Positions 1-9,873 are shown, counted from the first letter of the stretch. The stretch is 64,000 bases of DNA from Legionella brunensis (GCF_001467025.1 NZ_LNXV01000033.1:213966-277965); one strand, 5' to 3'. A program made the numbers and translations. Notes: a model not told the origin generated them from the letters alone.

Positions 1-1
1 C

Positions 2-256
2 ATTACCCAATTTAAAACCGCTGGTCGTGATGATTTAGTTGCTCAGGAACAGTTTGAATTAGATCTTATCGGTCATTATTTACCAGAACCTCTATCAGAG
101 GCTGAAGTTGAAGCTCTTGTCGCGAAAGCAATTGCAGAAGTCAATGCTGAAAAGATGAGTGATATGGGTAAGGTAATGGCTCTACTTAAGCCCCAACTTC
201 AAGGCCGAGCCGACATGACTAAAGTTAGTGTGCTGATAAAGGCAAAATTGAGTTAA
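2..256 (+). CDS. yqeY: GatB/YqeY domain protein (C-terminal part)
   Basis: The reading frame is open from the window edge to TAA at 254-256, about 84 residues. The end resembles YqeY-family proteins, with a segment reading ELDLIGHYLPEPLSEAEVE followed by a helical tail rich in Ala, Lys and Glu. YqeY resembles the tRNA-binding tail of GatB, and its exact role is unclear. It lies nine bases before dnaG, the usual rpsU-yqeY-dnaG-rpoD order of the macromolecular-synthesis locus. The 5' part is outside the window. Confidence 0.85.
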   Translation: MTQFKTAGRDDLVAQEQFELDLIGHYLPEPLSEAEVEALVAKAIAEVNAEKMSDMGKVMALLKPQLQGRADMTKVSVLIKAKLS

Positions 257-265
257 CCTCTTATC

Positions 266-1999
266 ATGTCTGGCTTAATTCCGCAGCCATTCATCGATGA
301 TCTGCTTACCCGCACCGATATTGTTGAGCTTATTGATAGCTATATTCCATTAAAAAAAACTGGCCACAGTTATGTGGCTTGCTGCCCTTTTCACAATGAA
401 AAAACCCCATCGTTCAATGTCGTTGCAAAAAAACAGTTTTATCACTGTTTTGGTTGTGGCGCGAGTGGGAATGTCATTAGCTTTGTAATGAACTACCTTA
501 ATCAAGGTTTTATTGATGCCGTAGAAACACTTGCGTCACGCCTCGGCCTGCAGGTACCACGCGATGGACGCACGGAAAAAAATCAACAATCGCTTAGCTT
601 GTATCAATTGTTAGCACAGGTCAGTCAATTTTATCAAGCGACTTTAAAGACCAAGGGACAACCTGCCATTAACTATTTACGCCAACGAGGGTTAACCGGG
701 GAAATTGCTAAGTTTTACCAAATAGGATACGCGCCAGCAGATTGGCAAACGCTTGAGAAGCATTTTAAAATTCATCGCAATGAACTGATTGCCACAGGGA
801 TGCTTATTCAAAAAGAAGACGGCAAAACCTATGATCGTTACCGTCATCGCATTATGTTCCCTATCCATGATAGGCATGGTCGAATTATCGGCTTTGGCGG
901 AAGAGCTATTGACGCGCAGCAAAAACCCAAATATCTCAACTCACCCGAGACAGTTATTTTTCAAAAAAGCCGTGAACTTTATGGACTACACCAAATTCTA
1001 CAAACCCATAAATCTATTGATAACATTGTTATTGTTGAAGGTTATATGGATGTCATCGCCTTGGCTCAGCATGGTATTACTAATGCCGTTGCCGCTTTGG
1101 GAACTGCAACCAGTATTTATCACATTCAATTACTCGCTAAACACACGCAACACCTAATTTTTTGTTTTGATGGCGATGCTGCAGGACGTCAAGCGGCATG
1201 GCGGGCTTTGGAAAGTTGTTTGCCTCAATTAAACGCAGGCCTCAATGCCAGTTTTATTTTTCTACCAGAAGGTTATGATCCCGACAGCCTGGTACGAGAG
1301 GAAGGAAGTGCAAAATTTATTGAGCGATTAAAACAGGCCAAACCACTCAATCATTTTTTCTTTGACAGTCTGTCACGCAATATCGATTTACTTTCTGTTG
1401 CGGGTAAAAGTCAATTAATCAATGCTGCAAAGCCACATCTTTTAAAAATACAAGAAGGCCCCTATAAACAATTATTGCTAGATGAACTGGCACGAATTAG
1501 TCATATAGAAACTCACCGACTAGCACAAATTATTCATGAAAAGGCTTCTTTGCCTTTGCAAAACAATAAACCCATTACTCGCTCCCCAATTCGTCTCGCC
1601 ATTGCTTTGCTCATCCAACATCCTGAAATCTTCAAAGATTGCCAAGAATATATCGACCCTAGCTTGTTGCAGGGAAAAGAGCAAGAAATACTGCAAAAAC
1701 TGCTGCAACAAATCGCAAAATCACCTGAAGCGAATACGGCAACGCTAATTGAACAATGGCGTAATACACCCTTTTTTGACGCATTAGGGAAATTAGCCGG
1801 TTGGGACCATCAGGTTCCAGAACCAGCACTCGTGAAAGAATTTATTGATATTATTTTATTTTTGCAAAAACAGAATTTAGAAAATAAAATTAATCAGTAC
1901 ATTGCAAAATCCCGCGATCAGGGCTTAACTTTATCAGAAAGACTAAACTTACAAGAGATGCTTAAGCAGCGGCACCAAAATAACGATGATAAAAAATAA
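266..1999 (+). CDS. dnaG: DNA primase DnaG
   Basis: DnaG makes the RNA primers for replication and works with DnaB helicase at the fork. The 577-residue length is normal (E. coli has 581). A CHC2 zinc finger is seen with C40, H43, C61 and C64. The TOPRIM catalytic core follows, with EGYMDVIAL near residue 258 and DGDAAG near residue 301 as the metal-binding acidic clusters. The helical C-terminus (about 430-577) should be the DnaB-binding domain. The ATG at 266 has no strong Shine-Dalgarno and follows yqeY closely, so coupled translation is likely. rpoD follows 76 bases later. Confidence 0.98.
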   Translation: MSGLIPQPFIDDLLTRTDIVELIDSYIPLKKTGHSYVACCPFHNEKTPSFNVVAKKQFYHCFGCGASGNVISFVMNYLNQGFIDAVETLASRLGLQVPRDGRTEKNQQSLSLYQLLAQVSQFYQATLKTKGQPAINYLRQRGLTGEIAKFYQIGYAPADWQTLEKHFKIHRNELIATGMLIQKEDGKTYDRYRHRIMFPIHDRHGRIIGFGGRAIDAQQKPKYLNSPETVIFQKSRELYGLHQILQTHKSIDNIVIVEGYMDVIALAQHGITNAVAALGTATSIYHIQLLAKHTQHLIFCFDGDAAGRQAAWRALESCLPQLNAGLNASFIFLPEGYDPDSLVREEGSAKFIERLKQAKPLNHFFFDSLSRNIDLLSVAGKSQLINAAKPHLLKIQEGPYKQLLLDELARISHIETHRLAQIIHEKASLPLQNNKPITRSPIRLAIALLIQHPEIFKDCQEYIDPSLLQGKEQEILQKLLQQIAKSPEANTATLIEQWRNTPFFDALGKLAGWDHQVPEPALVKEFIDIILFLQKQNLENKINQYIAKSRDQGLTLSERLNLQEMLKQRHQNNDDKK

Positions 2000-2010
2000 C
2001 GCAAAATATA

Positions 2011-2040
2011 CTGGCAAGTTTGCCATTGCAGGTTTATAAT
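2011..2040 (+). promoter_or_regulatory. Candidate internal promoter for rpoD
   Basis: A perfect TATAAT lies at 2035-2040. A weak -35 (CTGGCA, 4 of 6 matches) sits at 2011-2016, 18 bp upstream. It would let rpoD be transcribed apart from dnaG, as in other macromolecular-synthesis operons. The assignment rests on consensus match only. Confidence 0.4.
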
Positions 2041-2075
2041 CAAAACCTTTTTGTGGTTTAACCTCACCAACGCCT

Positions 2076-3953
2076 ATGACGACTATGAATGACCAAGAAC
2101 AGCAGCACTCGCAAATTACCAAAGTCATCCGTTTGGGTAAAGAACAAAATTACCTAACCTATGCCCAGATTAATGATCTGTTACCCAACATCGTCGATAC
2201 TGAACATTTTGATGTAATTATCAGCATGTTGGAAGGCATGAACATTAAAGTTTTCGAAGTTTCACCCAGCGAAGACGAATTGGCTCTACTTGGGACAACT
2301 GAAGAAGCTCCCGAGGATGTTGAAGAAGCAGCGGCAGTTCTTGCTTCTGTCGACAAAGAGACAGGTCGAACAACTGATCCGGTTCGCATGTACATGCGTG
2401 AAATGGGTACGGTTGAACTGCTGACACGCGAAGGTGAAATTCGCATTGCCAAGCGTATCGAAGAAGGTATCTACCAAGTTCTCAAATCGCTTGCTCATTA
2501 TCCTGAAACGGTACAGCTAGTTCTTGAGGATTATGATCGCGTTATCACAGAAGAAATTCGTCTAAGCGACATCATCAGCGGCTTTGCCGATGTCGAAGAA
2601 GAGGCACCACCTGCTAGCATAGGTTCTATGCTTGATGAGTCTCAGCAGGAAGAGCTTCTGTTGGATGATATTGACTCCGAGGAAGAAGGCGAGGAAGGTG
2701 AAGGCGGCTTGGGAGAAGGGGATGAAGGCCCTAATCCAGAACAAGCAAAAATTTATTTTGACGAATTGCGGGAGAATTTTAACAATGCGATGCATGCGTT
2801 AAAAGAGCATGGTCGCACCGCCCCTAAAACTCTTGCATTATTAGAAACAATGTCCGACTCCTTCTTGAAATTAAAGTTGACTTCAAGACAGGTTGATCGC
2901 CTAACCCGTCACTTCCGTCATCTGCGTAATCATATTCGTGAATTCGAACGCACGATTATGCGCCTTTGTATTGAAAAAGCCCGCATTCCACGCAAACTCT
3001 TTATTGATACCTTCCCCGGTCAAGAAACTGATCTGACTTGGTTAGAAACTGTCATAAGCAAGCATGCTAAAAAGTTGGATATGCCGCGCATTGAAGAGTA
3101 TCGCGAAGAGATCTTACGTATCCAAGCCAAACTAACCTCTTTTGAGGAAGAATATGGCTTGATTATTAGCGAAATCAAAGACATTAACCGTAAAATGTCA
3201 ATTGGTGAAGCAAAAGCCCGACGTGCTAAAAAAGAAATGGTTGAGGCAAACTTACGCTTAGTAATTTCGATTGCCAAAAAATACACTAACCGCGGTCTAC
3301 AATTCCTCGATTTAATTCAGGAAGGAAATATCGGCTTGATGAAAGCAGTCGATAAGTTTGAATACCGACGTGGTTACAAATTCTCAACCTATGCAACTTG
3401 GTGGATTCGTCAGGCAATCACACGTTCGATTGCCGACCAGGCACGCACAATCCGCATCCCGGTGCATATGATTGAGACGATCAACAAACTCAACCGTATT
3501 TCACGACAAATTCTCCAGGAAACGGGCCGTGAAGCGACCCCCGAAGAATTAGCGGCAAAAATGGATCTTAGCGAAGATAAAATCCGTAAAGTATTAAAGA
3601 TCGCCAAAGAACCTATTTCGATGGAAACGCCGGTTGGTGACGATGACGATTCACATTTAGGTGATTTTATTGAAGACAGTAACATCGAATCACCGATTGA
3701 ACGCGCTACTGCTGAAGGCTTACGCGAAGCGACATTAGAGATTCTTGAAACCCTAACCCCACGTGAAGCCAAAGTTTTACGTATGCGTTTTGGTATCGAG
3801 ATGAATACCGACCATACATTAGAGGAAGTTGGTAAACAATTTGATGTAACCCGCGAACGTATCCGCCAAATTGAAGCCAAAGCCTTGCGTAAATTACGCC
3901 ACCCATCCCGCTCAGAGAAGCTCCGCAGCTTCTTAGAGGGTGATGATACCTAG
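2076..3953 (+). CDS. rpoD: RNA polymerase primary sigma factor RpoD (sigma-70)
   Basis: This is the housekeeping sigma factor that directs RNA polymerase to -35/-10 promoters. It has 625 residues, near the usual 610-620. Region 1.1 spans about 1-85, region 1.2 about 96-130 ([11 protein letters not shown]), and a strongly acidic non-conserved region about 165-225. Region 2.4 reads [19 protein letters not shown] near residue 434, followed by region 3. Region 4.2 reads [20 protein letters not shown] near the C-terminus. The start could also be the in-frame ATG nine bases later (MNDQEQ), since neither has a clear Shine-Dalgarno. Confidence 0.98.
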   Translation: MTTMNDQEQQHSQITKVIRLGKEQNYLTYAQINDLLPNIVDTEHFDVIISMLEGMNIKVFEVSPSEDELALLGTTEEAPEDVEEAAAVLASVDKETGRTTDPVRMYMREMGTVELLTREGEIRIAKRIEEGIYQVLKSLAHYPETVQLVLEDYDRVITEEIRLSDIISGFADVEEEAPPASIGSMLDESQQEELLLDDIDSEEEGEEGEGGLGEGDEGPNPEQAKIYFDELRENFNNAMHALKEHGRTAPKTLALLETMSDSFLKLKLTSRQVDRLTRHFRHLRNHIREFERTIMRLCIEKARIPRKLFIDTFPGQETDLTWLETVISKHAKKLDMPRIEEYREEILRIQAKLTSFEEEYGLIISEIKDINRKMSIGEAKARRAKKEMVEANLRLVISIAKKYTNRGLQFLDLIQEGNIGLMKAVDKFEYRRGYKFSTYATWWIRQAITRSIADQARTIRIPVHMIETINKLNRISRQILQETGREATPEELAAKMDLSEDKIRKVLKIAKEPISMETPVGDDDDSHLGDFIEDSNIESPIERATAEGLREATLEILETLTPREAKVLRMRFGIEMNTDHTLEEVGKQFDVTRERIRQIEAKALRKLRHPSRSEKLRSFLEGDDT

Positions 3954-4003
3954 AAGCTAAAGCTTCTTCTGGCATCTGTTAAGACGCTTTGAAGCGTCTT
4001 AAC
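3952..4003 (+). terminator. Tandem hairpins after rpoD
   Basis: Two inverted repeats follow the stop codon. A 7-bp stem lies at 3952-3958/3961-3967, and a perfect 12-bp stem (GTTAAGACGCTT and complement) at 3978-3989/3992-4003 with a 2-nt spacer. There is no T-run, so this may be a transcript-end stabiliser rather than a textbook intrinsic terminator. Confidence 0.55.
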
Positions 4004-4091
4004 AATTCAACCATTGCAATTAATTGGTTGAGAAAAAAATAAAAATATTGTGGCATTAAATAGTGATAACTATTACAATGGCAACTCCCCC

Positions 4092-4168
<77 letters not shown>

Positions 4169-4214
4169 ATAAAATCAAGTAGTTACGGTAGTTTTCAGAA
4201 AGTTCGAAAAAGTC

Positions 4215-4266
4215 ATGTAGACGCAATGTAGACAATATCAGGGTCTTTCCCAATTACGGGGGGCAC
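4215..4266. repeat. tRNA-proximal direct repeats and IS-end-like motif
   Basis: Two copies of ATGTAGAC lie at 4215-4222 and 4226-4233, the sort of short iteron found beside integrase att sites. Next comes the motif GGGTCTTTCCCAATTACG, starting at 4240 and running into a G-run and CACTC. A near-identical motif occurs in the same orientation at about 11710-11735. The left copy abuts the 3' end of the ISL3-type transposase remnant and may be its terminal inverted repeat. Confidence 0.5.
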
Positions 4267-4273
4267 TCACCAT

Positions 4274-4995
4274 TTAACAACACAACACCCTAACACGAGT
4301 TCTATAATTATCAAAGTTACGAAAGCTATAAGCTCGTCTTTGAATCAGTTTCATCTTCCGATGGAACCCTTCCGTAATGCAGTTGTTTTTAGTAAACCGC
4401 CACATTCTAGCCACTTCTTCCCGCCATTGATATAATGTTTTGCCTAGAGTCTTTAGTGACTCAAAGGGACTTTCTTTCAAACTGGCAACCAATTTAAGAA
4501 AAAGAGGTATTAAACGCGTACACTGTTTTGCGGTGCGATGTTTTCTCATGAGTAATCGATGCAATCGCTGTTTAAAATAATAAATAGCAGCGATGACAGG
4601 TTGCTGTTGTAAATAGCGTTCTCGTTTATTTAATCGTTTTACAGTGAGTTTATTGGGATTGGTTCTCAATGCTGCCAAGAGCATAACCCACCTTTCTATT
4701 AAATGAATGCTCATCCAGTCCTAATATGCGAGGACAAGACCGACTCGCTATCTTCTTATAGCGAAGCTCATAGCCGTAATGATACCAACGCTCTACAGTA
4801 GATTTACCCAACTTTAGGTCCCGAGACAAATCCTTTTGACTCACTCCCTTACTATGATAGTGAAACACCTGTTTACGCAAACTCTCGCTGGCTCGTTGAT
4901 ACTTACCTATGCCCGGTAAACGCTGATTAAAATAACGACCACAAGCAGGACAATAATACTTATGAGGGGTTTTACCGCATATCCAGCCCAAACTG
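4274..4995 (-). pseudogene. ISL3-family transposase remnant, internally deleted and frame-shifted
   Basis: Two overlapping reading frames together give a shortened ISL3-type transposase. The upstream part (4991-4650) has a zinc-ribbon piece (CPACGRYF), an HTH region and the start of the DDE domain (ILGLDEHSF). The downstream part (4714-4274) has the typical end, ALRTNPNKLT through TEGFHRKMKLIQRRAY and FRNFDNYR. The frames join near 4685, where GYA runs directly into the late ALRTNP motif. Most of the central catalytic domain is therefore deleted, with a frame change. The N-terminus is also cut. It cannot be active. Confidence 0.85.
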
Positions 4996-5014
4996 GCAAT
5001 GAGACCAAATTAAG

Positions 5015-5613
5015 CTAACGCCCTAAGTTTTTCAAATATTGTTTAATGGATATTATTTGTTGTTTAGTTGACAACATTCCATCAATAATCAAATCAGCTT
5101 CAGTTTTAAATTTAGAATCATCAAATAAAGGTCTTGATTGGTGTATATAAAACTCTAACTCATCTAAAAGTTCAACTTTATTTTTATTAGTATCTCTATA
5201 ATCTCTAAGGAGCCATCTACATAATGAAACATCAAGTGGAACGTCAATATGAACCCATGTATCTATATGTAATGTAAACCTGTTTGTTTATGGAAACGAC
5301 CTAAGGGAGCATCAAAGATAATGTATCCTGTTGGGTTAATAATAGTTTACAGTTCAGGATGAACTGCTGATTTTCCAAGCTTCAGATACTCAAGTACATC
5401 TTCTAGTCCTTGGTAATCCCATTCACTATAATTTTCTCCACGTTTATACCAATCAATATAATCTTCCGGCCCATTTGAAATTTCATCAAAATCATCCCTA
5501 CAGAGGAAAGAGCCCTGTAATTTTCTTGCGAGTTCCATGGTAAGTGTTGATTTCCTAACCCCCATGTTGCCGCTAATGCCAATGATATGAGGTTTCATAA
5601 TAACATTATCCAT
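5015..5613 (-). pseudogene. P-loop (uridine-kinase-like) NTPase, decayed
   Basis: The N-terminal part reads from ATG at 5613 (MDNVIMKPHIIGISGNMG) to a TAA after residues VHPEL near 5347. The same frame continues past this stop (TIINPTGYIIFDAPLGRFHKQ) until a TAG near 5270. A one-base frame shift around there restores the rest (DTWVHIDVPLDVSLCRW through LFDDSKFKTEADLIIDG) down to TAG at 5015-5017. The Walker A motif is also damaged: GNMGVRKST has Arg where the last Gly of GxxxxGK[ST] belongs. These are three separate lesions in one former kinase of about 200 residues. The substrate is unknown. Confidence 0.75.
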
Positions 5614-5642
5614 ATATTTAAATAGCTTGATAAATTTAATAT

Positions 5643-5852
5643 TCAATCATCATGATTCTTAGCCAGCTCTGCTTCCAATTGCTCAATTGTTGGTAAACTA
5701 GTTTTTATCTCATCAGGTAAGGACTCAGTAAGTCTATATTCAGCAAGGCCTATAGGTTTGCTCATATCCCTCAGAGTATACTCAGCCAATATATTATTTT
5801 AAGATTTGCATAAAATTATGCCTATAGAACAATAGTCATCAGGGTCAGATCT
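5643..5852 (-). pseudogene. DUF1016/YhcG-type C-terminal remnant
   Basis: Translated on the minus strand, this stretch gives SIGIILCKS, an in-frame stop, then NNILAEYTLRDMSKPIGLAEY and a Leu/Glu-rich tail ending at TGA 5643-5645. That pattern is the end of the PDDEXK-nuclease-containing DUF1016 (YhcG) family, often found near mobile elements and restriction systems. The N-terminal and middle parts are missing and a stop interrupts what is left, so it is a dead fragment. Confidence 0.7.
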
Positions 5853-5865
5853 TGCCTTTTTCTTA

Positions 5866-5931
5866 GGCATTTTAATCTTCCTTTTGACGGCAAATCAAAG
5901 GGTTAGTCTAAACTAACTTGATTAAAATGCC
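5866..5931. repeat. Nested inverted repeat
   Basis: A perfect 12-bp outer pair (GGCATTTTAATC at 5866-5877, complement at 5920-5931) encloses a second pair (AATCAA/TTGATT) and an inner palindrome, GTTAGT-CTAA-ACTAAC. It lies between the DUF1016 remnant and the isochorismatase gene. It could be a small mobile-element end or a folded transcript. No protein-coding signal is seen from 5880 to 6150. Confidence 0.5.
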
Positions 5932-6170
5932 CCTTTATTTAGGGTAGAGCCAAAATCTGCGGAACGCTTAGGCGTCTATGCTAAGCCACTTCGTTCACTT
6001 AATTCTGCGGTAGGAAGTTTATAACCCAAACATCAAGCTAAGAAAATTATAATCCGAATATTTCTATCATCTCAGAATAGTCATTGATTTTTATTAAAAA
6101 TAAGATCAATGGTCTATATTTAATGTACTAACCAGATGAGTTGAAAAAATATCATAGAAGGAACATATTT

Positions 6171-6836
6171 ATGGACAAAAAAATAGAACTATTGACCCCC
6201 CAAAACTCCGTGTTATTAATGATTGATTATCAACCACAAATGGCTTTTGGTGTCGTAAGTATTGATAGGCAATCTTTGAAGAATAATGCCGTAGCCTTAG
6301 CTAACACAGCAAAACTATTCCAGGTTCCTACTATTCTTACCTCTGTGGAGACAGAAAGTTTTAGTGGTTTTATATGGCCAGAGTTACTCGATGTATTCCC
6401 TAAAAATGATGTTATTGAGCGTAGCAGCATGAACTCATGGGACTCTCAACTAGTGAGGCAACATGTTGATAATACTGGCAGGAAAAAGTTAATTCTTGCA
6501 GGCTTGTGGACTGAAGTATGCATCAACATGTGTGCTTTTTCAGCAATGCAAGATGGTTATGAAATTTATGTAGTTGAGGATGCTTGTGGTGGTACAAGCG
6601 AAATAGCCCAACAATCCTCTATGAATCGAATGCAACAGGCTGGAGTTGTCTCTGTAACTTGGCAGCAAGTACTGCTTGAATGGCAACGTGATTGGGCAAG
6701 AAAAGATACTTATGATAGTGTCATGAATATTGTCAAAGAATTTAGTGGTGTTTACGGTATGGGCGTTGATTATGCTTATACAATGGTTCACAAACAAAAG
6801 CCAAGAAGTGAATGGAAAGGTAAAATGGTTAAATAA
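6171..6836 (+). CDS. Isochorismatase-family cysteine hydrolase (YcaC-like)
   Basis: Members of this family cleave C-N or vinyl-ether bonds of small molecules using an Asp-Lys-Cys triad. The Asp is visible in LLMIDYQPQM (D19) and the nucleophile in LWTEVCINMC near residue 117. The ATG at 6171 is preferred over an upstream one at 6141 because AGAAGGA lies eight bases before it, giving 221 residues. It precedes an amidohydrolase gene by about 100 bases in the same direction, so both may act on related amide substrates. It lies inside the decayed island but looks intact. The substrate cannot be told from sequence. Confidence 0.85.
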   Translation: MDKKIELLTPQNSVLLMIDYQPQMAFGVVSIDRQSLKNNAVALANTAKLFQVPTILTSVETESFSGFIWPELLDVFPKNDVIERSSMNSWDSQLVRQHVDNTGRKKLILAGLWTEVCINMCAFSAMQDGYEIYVVEDACGGTSEIAQQSSMNRMQQAGVVSVTWQQVLLEWQRDWARKDTYDSVMNIVKEFSGVYGMGVDYAYTMVHKQKPRSEWKGKMVK

Positions 6837-6938
6837 TATATTTCTTAAGGAGTAGATAAATACGCGACTCCCAGCCTAATCAAAACACTAACGTAGGCTA
6901 ATGCTTCTATATTAGGGTTAATCAAGGAGACCCTTGCA

Positions 6939-8735
6939 ATGGATACAATTTATTACAACGGAAATTTTAAAGGCTCAGGTATTAGTAATAAAAAAATAAC
7001 TGCTGTTGCCATTAAAAATAATAAATTTGTTCAATTTGGCTCTGATACAGAAATTATTAAATTAAAAACATTCGAGACGATACTGGTTGATTTGCAGCAA
7101 AAAATTGTAATTCCAGGATTAAATGATTCTCATATCCACTTAATTCGCGGTGGACTGAATTTTAATATGGAGTTACGTTGGGATGGCGTTCGAACACTTA
7201 ATGAAGCATTATTTATCCTCAAAGAGCAAGCTGAACGCACTCCCGCTCCCCAATGGGTTCGAATTGTTGGTGGTTGGACTGAGTTTCAATTTAAAGAACG
7301 GAGAATGCCAACATTGGATGAAATCAATTCGGTTTCAAAAGACACTCCTGTCTTTGTTCTTCATCTCTATGATCGCGCCTTACTCAATAGAGCGGCATTG
7401 AATGCCATTGGTTATGATAAGAATACTAAAGAAATGCCTGGTACCATGATTCAGCGTGATAAAAAAGGTAATCCAACCGGCATGTTAATTGCCCAGCCTA
7501 ACGCCATCATACTCTATTCTGCATTAGCTCAAGGCCCTAAGCTTAGTCGTGATGATCAAATTAACTCAACCTTACATTTTATGCGTGAATTAAACCGTCT
7601 TGGAGTCACTAGTGTGATCGATGCGGGGGGTGGGTTTCAAAATTACCCAGATGATTATGAGATAATCCAAGCGCTCGATAAAGAAAATAAATTAACTTTA
7701 AGAATCGCTTATAATTTATTTACGCAAAAAGCAGGGTATGAACTAGATGATTTTACCCATTGGACAAAAACTTCGAAATACCAACAAGGTAATGACTATT
7801 ATCGTCATAATGGAGCCGGTGAAATGCTTGTTTTCTCGGCTGCTGATTTTGAAGACTTTCTGCAACCGCGACCTGACTTACCTTCTGTAATGGAGGAACA
7901 ACTAAAACCTGTAGTACGTCTTTTGGCAGAAAATAAATGGCCCTTTAGATTACATGCAACTTACGATGAATCAATTGCTAGAGCTCTAACTGTTTATGAG
8001 GAAATCCATTCAGAGATCCCTATTGATAATTTACATTGGTTTTTCGATCATGCGGAGACTATCTCTGATCATTCAATAGAACGGGTAAAAAAACTCGGTG
8101 GTGGTATAGCTATTCAAAACAGAATGGCTTTCCAAGGAGAGTATTTTAGTGAACGCTATGGGAAAGAAAAAACCTTACGTACTCCCCCAATTAACAAAAT
8201 AATTGAAGCAGGAATTCCAATCGGCATGGGAACAGATGCGACTCGAGTTTCGAGTTATAATCCATGGTTATGTTTATATTGGCTAACTACAGGAAAAACA
8301 GTAGGTGGACAGTCACTTTATAATGAAGACAACATCCTTTCCAGAGAAAAAGCATTAGAGCTTTATACTAAAGGAAGCGCCTGGTTTTCTAATGAAGAAG
8401 ACATAAAGGGATCTTTTCTTTCTAATCAATTAGCAGATTTTGCTGTTCTGTCTAAAGATTTCTTTTTAGTACCAGAAGAGGATATTAAAGACATCTATTC
8501 GTTAATGACGGTGGTAGGTGGGAAAATTGTCCATGCTTGCGATAGTTTTTCTCAATACAATCCGCCAATTCCACCTGTTAGTCCCTCATGGTCTCCAGTT
8601 AAATATTATGGCGGTTATCATCGAGAAAACGTACTCGCATCAATCAACCAGAAGTTCAATCACCACAATCATTCTACTACTCCTTGTCATCATAGTTCTT
8701 GGCAATGGGGAGCATGTTTTTGCTGGGCATTTTAG
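6939..8735 (+). CDS. YtcJ-like metal-dependent amidohydrolase (amidohydrolase family 3)
   Basis: This is a 598-residue TIM-barrel hydrolase. Metal-binding H64 and H66 lie in NDSHIHL, further His candidates in LHATYDE (about 338) and WFFDHAE (about 368), and the late catalytic Asp in MGTDATR (about 431). The C-terminal 30 residues are rich in His, Cys and Trp and end in CFCWAF, a tail seen in some YtcJ-like proteins, so the long tail is probably real. Family members hydrolyse exocyclic amides or imino compounds. It follows the isochorismatase gene, suggesting a shared catabolic role. Confidence 0.85.
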   Translation: MDTIYYNGNFKGSGISNKKITAVAIKNNKFVQFGSDTEIIKLKTFETILVDLQQKIVIPGLNDSHIHLIRGGLNFNMELRWDGVRTLNEALFILKEQAERTPAPQWVRIVGGWTEFQFKERRMPTLDEINSVSKDTPVFVLHLYDRALLNRAALNAIGYDKNTKEMPGTMIQRDKKGNPTGMLIAQPNAIILYSALAQGPKLSRDDQINSTLHFMRELNRLGVTSVIDAGGGFQNYPDDYEIIQALDKENKLTLRIAYNLFTQKAGYELDDFTHWTKTSKYQQGNDYYRHNGAGEMLVFSAADFEDFLQPRPDLPSVMEEQLKPVVRLLAENKWPFRLHATYDESIARALTVYEEIHSEIPIDNLHWFFDHAETISDHSIERVKKLGGGIAIQNRMAFQGEYFSERYGKEKTLRTPPINKIIEAGIPIGMGTDATRVSSYNPWLCLYWLTTGKTVGGQSLYNEDNILSREKALELYTKGSAWFSNEEDIKGSFLSNQLADFAVLSKDFFLVPEEDIKDIYSLMTVVGGKIVHACDSFSQYNPPIPPVSPSWSPVKYYGGYHRENVLASINQKFNHHNHSTTPCHHSSWQWGACFCWAF

Positions 8736-8896
8736 TTATGAAAGACAACAGCCAACGCAAAGGATAGGGGCCAGATGATTAATAAATTTGGGGTAATACT
8801 CCTCAACTACTTGATAAAGTAAGGTGCATTTCGGTTGATGGTGGGGGCTGCTATACTACAACAGTGAAATTGGTTTTGAAATATTACGATATTTAC

Positions 8897-9196
8897 CTAT
8901 AACATACTGACTAATATTTCCGCAGTATATTTTAATTTCACTCTAATACTGCGTTCTAATTCGGCTTTTGCAATTACCTCATCTCGAATACGGCTAATAT
9001 CTCGTTTAATTTGATCAATAGCTTTGGTACATTTTTGTTTCGCCTCTTCAAATTTTTCTCTTTTAATTAAGTTATCAATATGAAGAATTTGATTTTCTAT
9101 TTCTTCCGGAGTTGCAAAAAATTCTGCCTTGGGCGGGAACTTAATTACGAAGGGGCAAAAAGTTTCATCGATAATTGCCAAAATATGGGCTTGCAT
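8897..9196 (-). CDS. Small helical protein of unknown function, possibly a fragment
   Basis: The 99-residue frame is mostly charged helix and probably coiled coil over residues 30-85 (EEIENQILHIDNLIKREKFE and onward). No family is recognised. Its first seven codons overlap the TerC fragment on the other strand, so its own 5' end may have been created by the rearrangement that joined the two. No good Shine-Dalgarno is seen. Expression is doubtful. Confidence 0.4.
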   Translation of the reverse strand: MQAHILAIIDETFCPFVIKFPPKAEFFATPEEIENQILHIDNLIKREKFEEAKQKCTKAIDQIKRDISRIRDEVIAKAELERSIRVKLKYTAEILVSML

Positions 9197-9381
9197 TTAT
9201 TTTGATCTTTGTGGGCTTCAAAATGCTCATTGCACCCTGGTTTAAAATCCCTATCTTCATTGCTTTGGGTATTGTAGTAATCACCTTAATCTTTTGCATA
9301 GTACTAAGCATCTATCAAACATCGCTATTAGCAAAGAATAAAAATCCACCTGGGAAGCTTCCTCGCAATAACAAATCATAA
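9175..9381 (+). pseudogene. TerC-family membrane protein, C-terminal fragment
   Basis: The 68-residue frame reads KYGLAFILIFVGFKMLIAPW, followed by a second hydrophobic helix and a basic tail. It matches the last two membrane segments of TerC/Alx-type integral membrane proteins, which are about 300 residues when complete. Everything upstream of about 9175 is missing, so this is a truncated remnant. Confidence 0.6.
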
Positions 9382-9801
9382 GATTCTTTCATCCGACTAT
9401 TGACACTATTCTTCGATTTTTTCATCTAAAAGTTGACAAAAAACCCCCTTAAAATACTCTATAGAATTATTAACATTAGCGTTTAGTTGGAGTAGATAAG
9501 CATTTTCATTATCCCACCAGATCTCAAATCATGAATACAACGTGATTTTGGTTCATCGACTCACTATCGTTACTGTGAAAAAAGCCCTTAAAAAACATCT
9601 CCTAAAATACCAACTTTCCTTAATGCTCACAGAAAGATACTGGGGTAATTTCAAAGTGCTTCCAATGACAAATATGTAGTAAAATCAATATGATACCAAA
9701 TGATAATTCGACACGATATTCTATGATTGGCGAAACATAATTTACTATTATTTCAAACTAGGTTAACAAACTAATGACTTTTTTATTATTCCCCAAAAAA
9801 A
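9382..9801. other. Gene-free AT-rich stretch
   Basis: No convincing reading frame, RNA gene or strong repeat is seen here. It lies between the TerC fragment and the operator array of the HipBST operon. Confidence 0.6.
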
Positions 9802-9819
9802 TTACCGCTATAACAGTAA
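9802..9819. promoter_or_regulatory. Operator O1 of the HipBST operon
   Basis: TTACCGCTATAACAGTAA is an imperfect palindrome, TTACnG-N6-CAGTAA. It is the first of three copies upstream of hipB and the natural candidate for HipB binding. It starts exactly 72 bp before O2. Confidence 0.75.
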
Positions 9820-9873
9820 TATTTGACATTTAAAATAAATTAATACTCAGAAAACCAATAAATTGAGCATTTT

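Noticed and set aside
3410..3975. Antisense frames of 89 and 156 residues over rpoD
   Set aside because: Shadows of a strongly conserved gene: no Shine-Dalgarno and low-complexity Ser/Arg composition.
8518..8778. An 86-residue frame at the end of the amidohydrolase
   Set aside because: It overlaps the His/Cys-rich tail of the real gene in another frame; the main frame continues to a family-like end.
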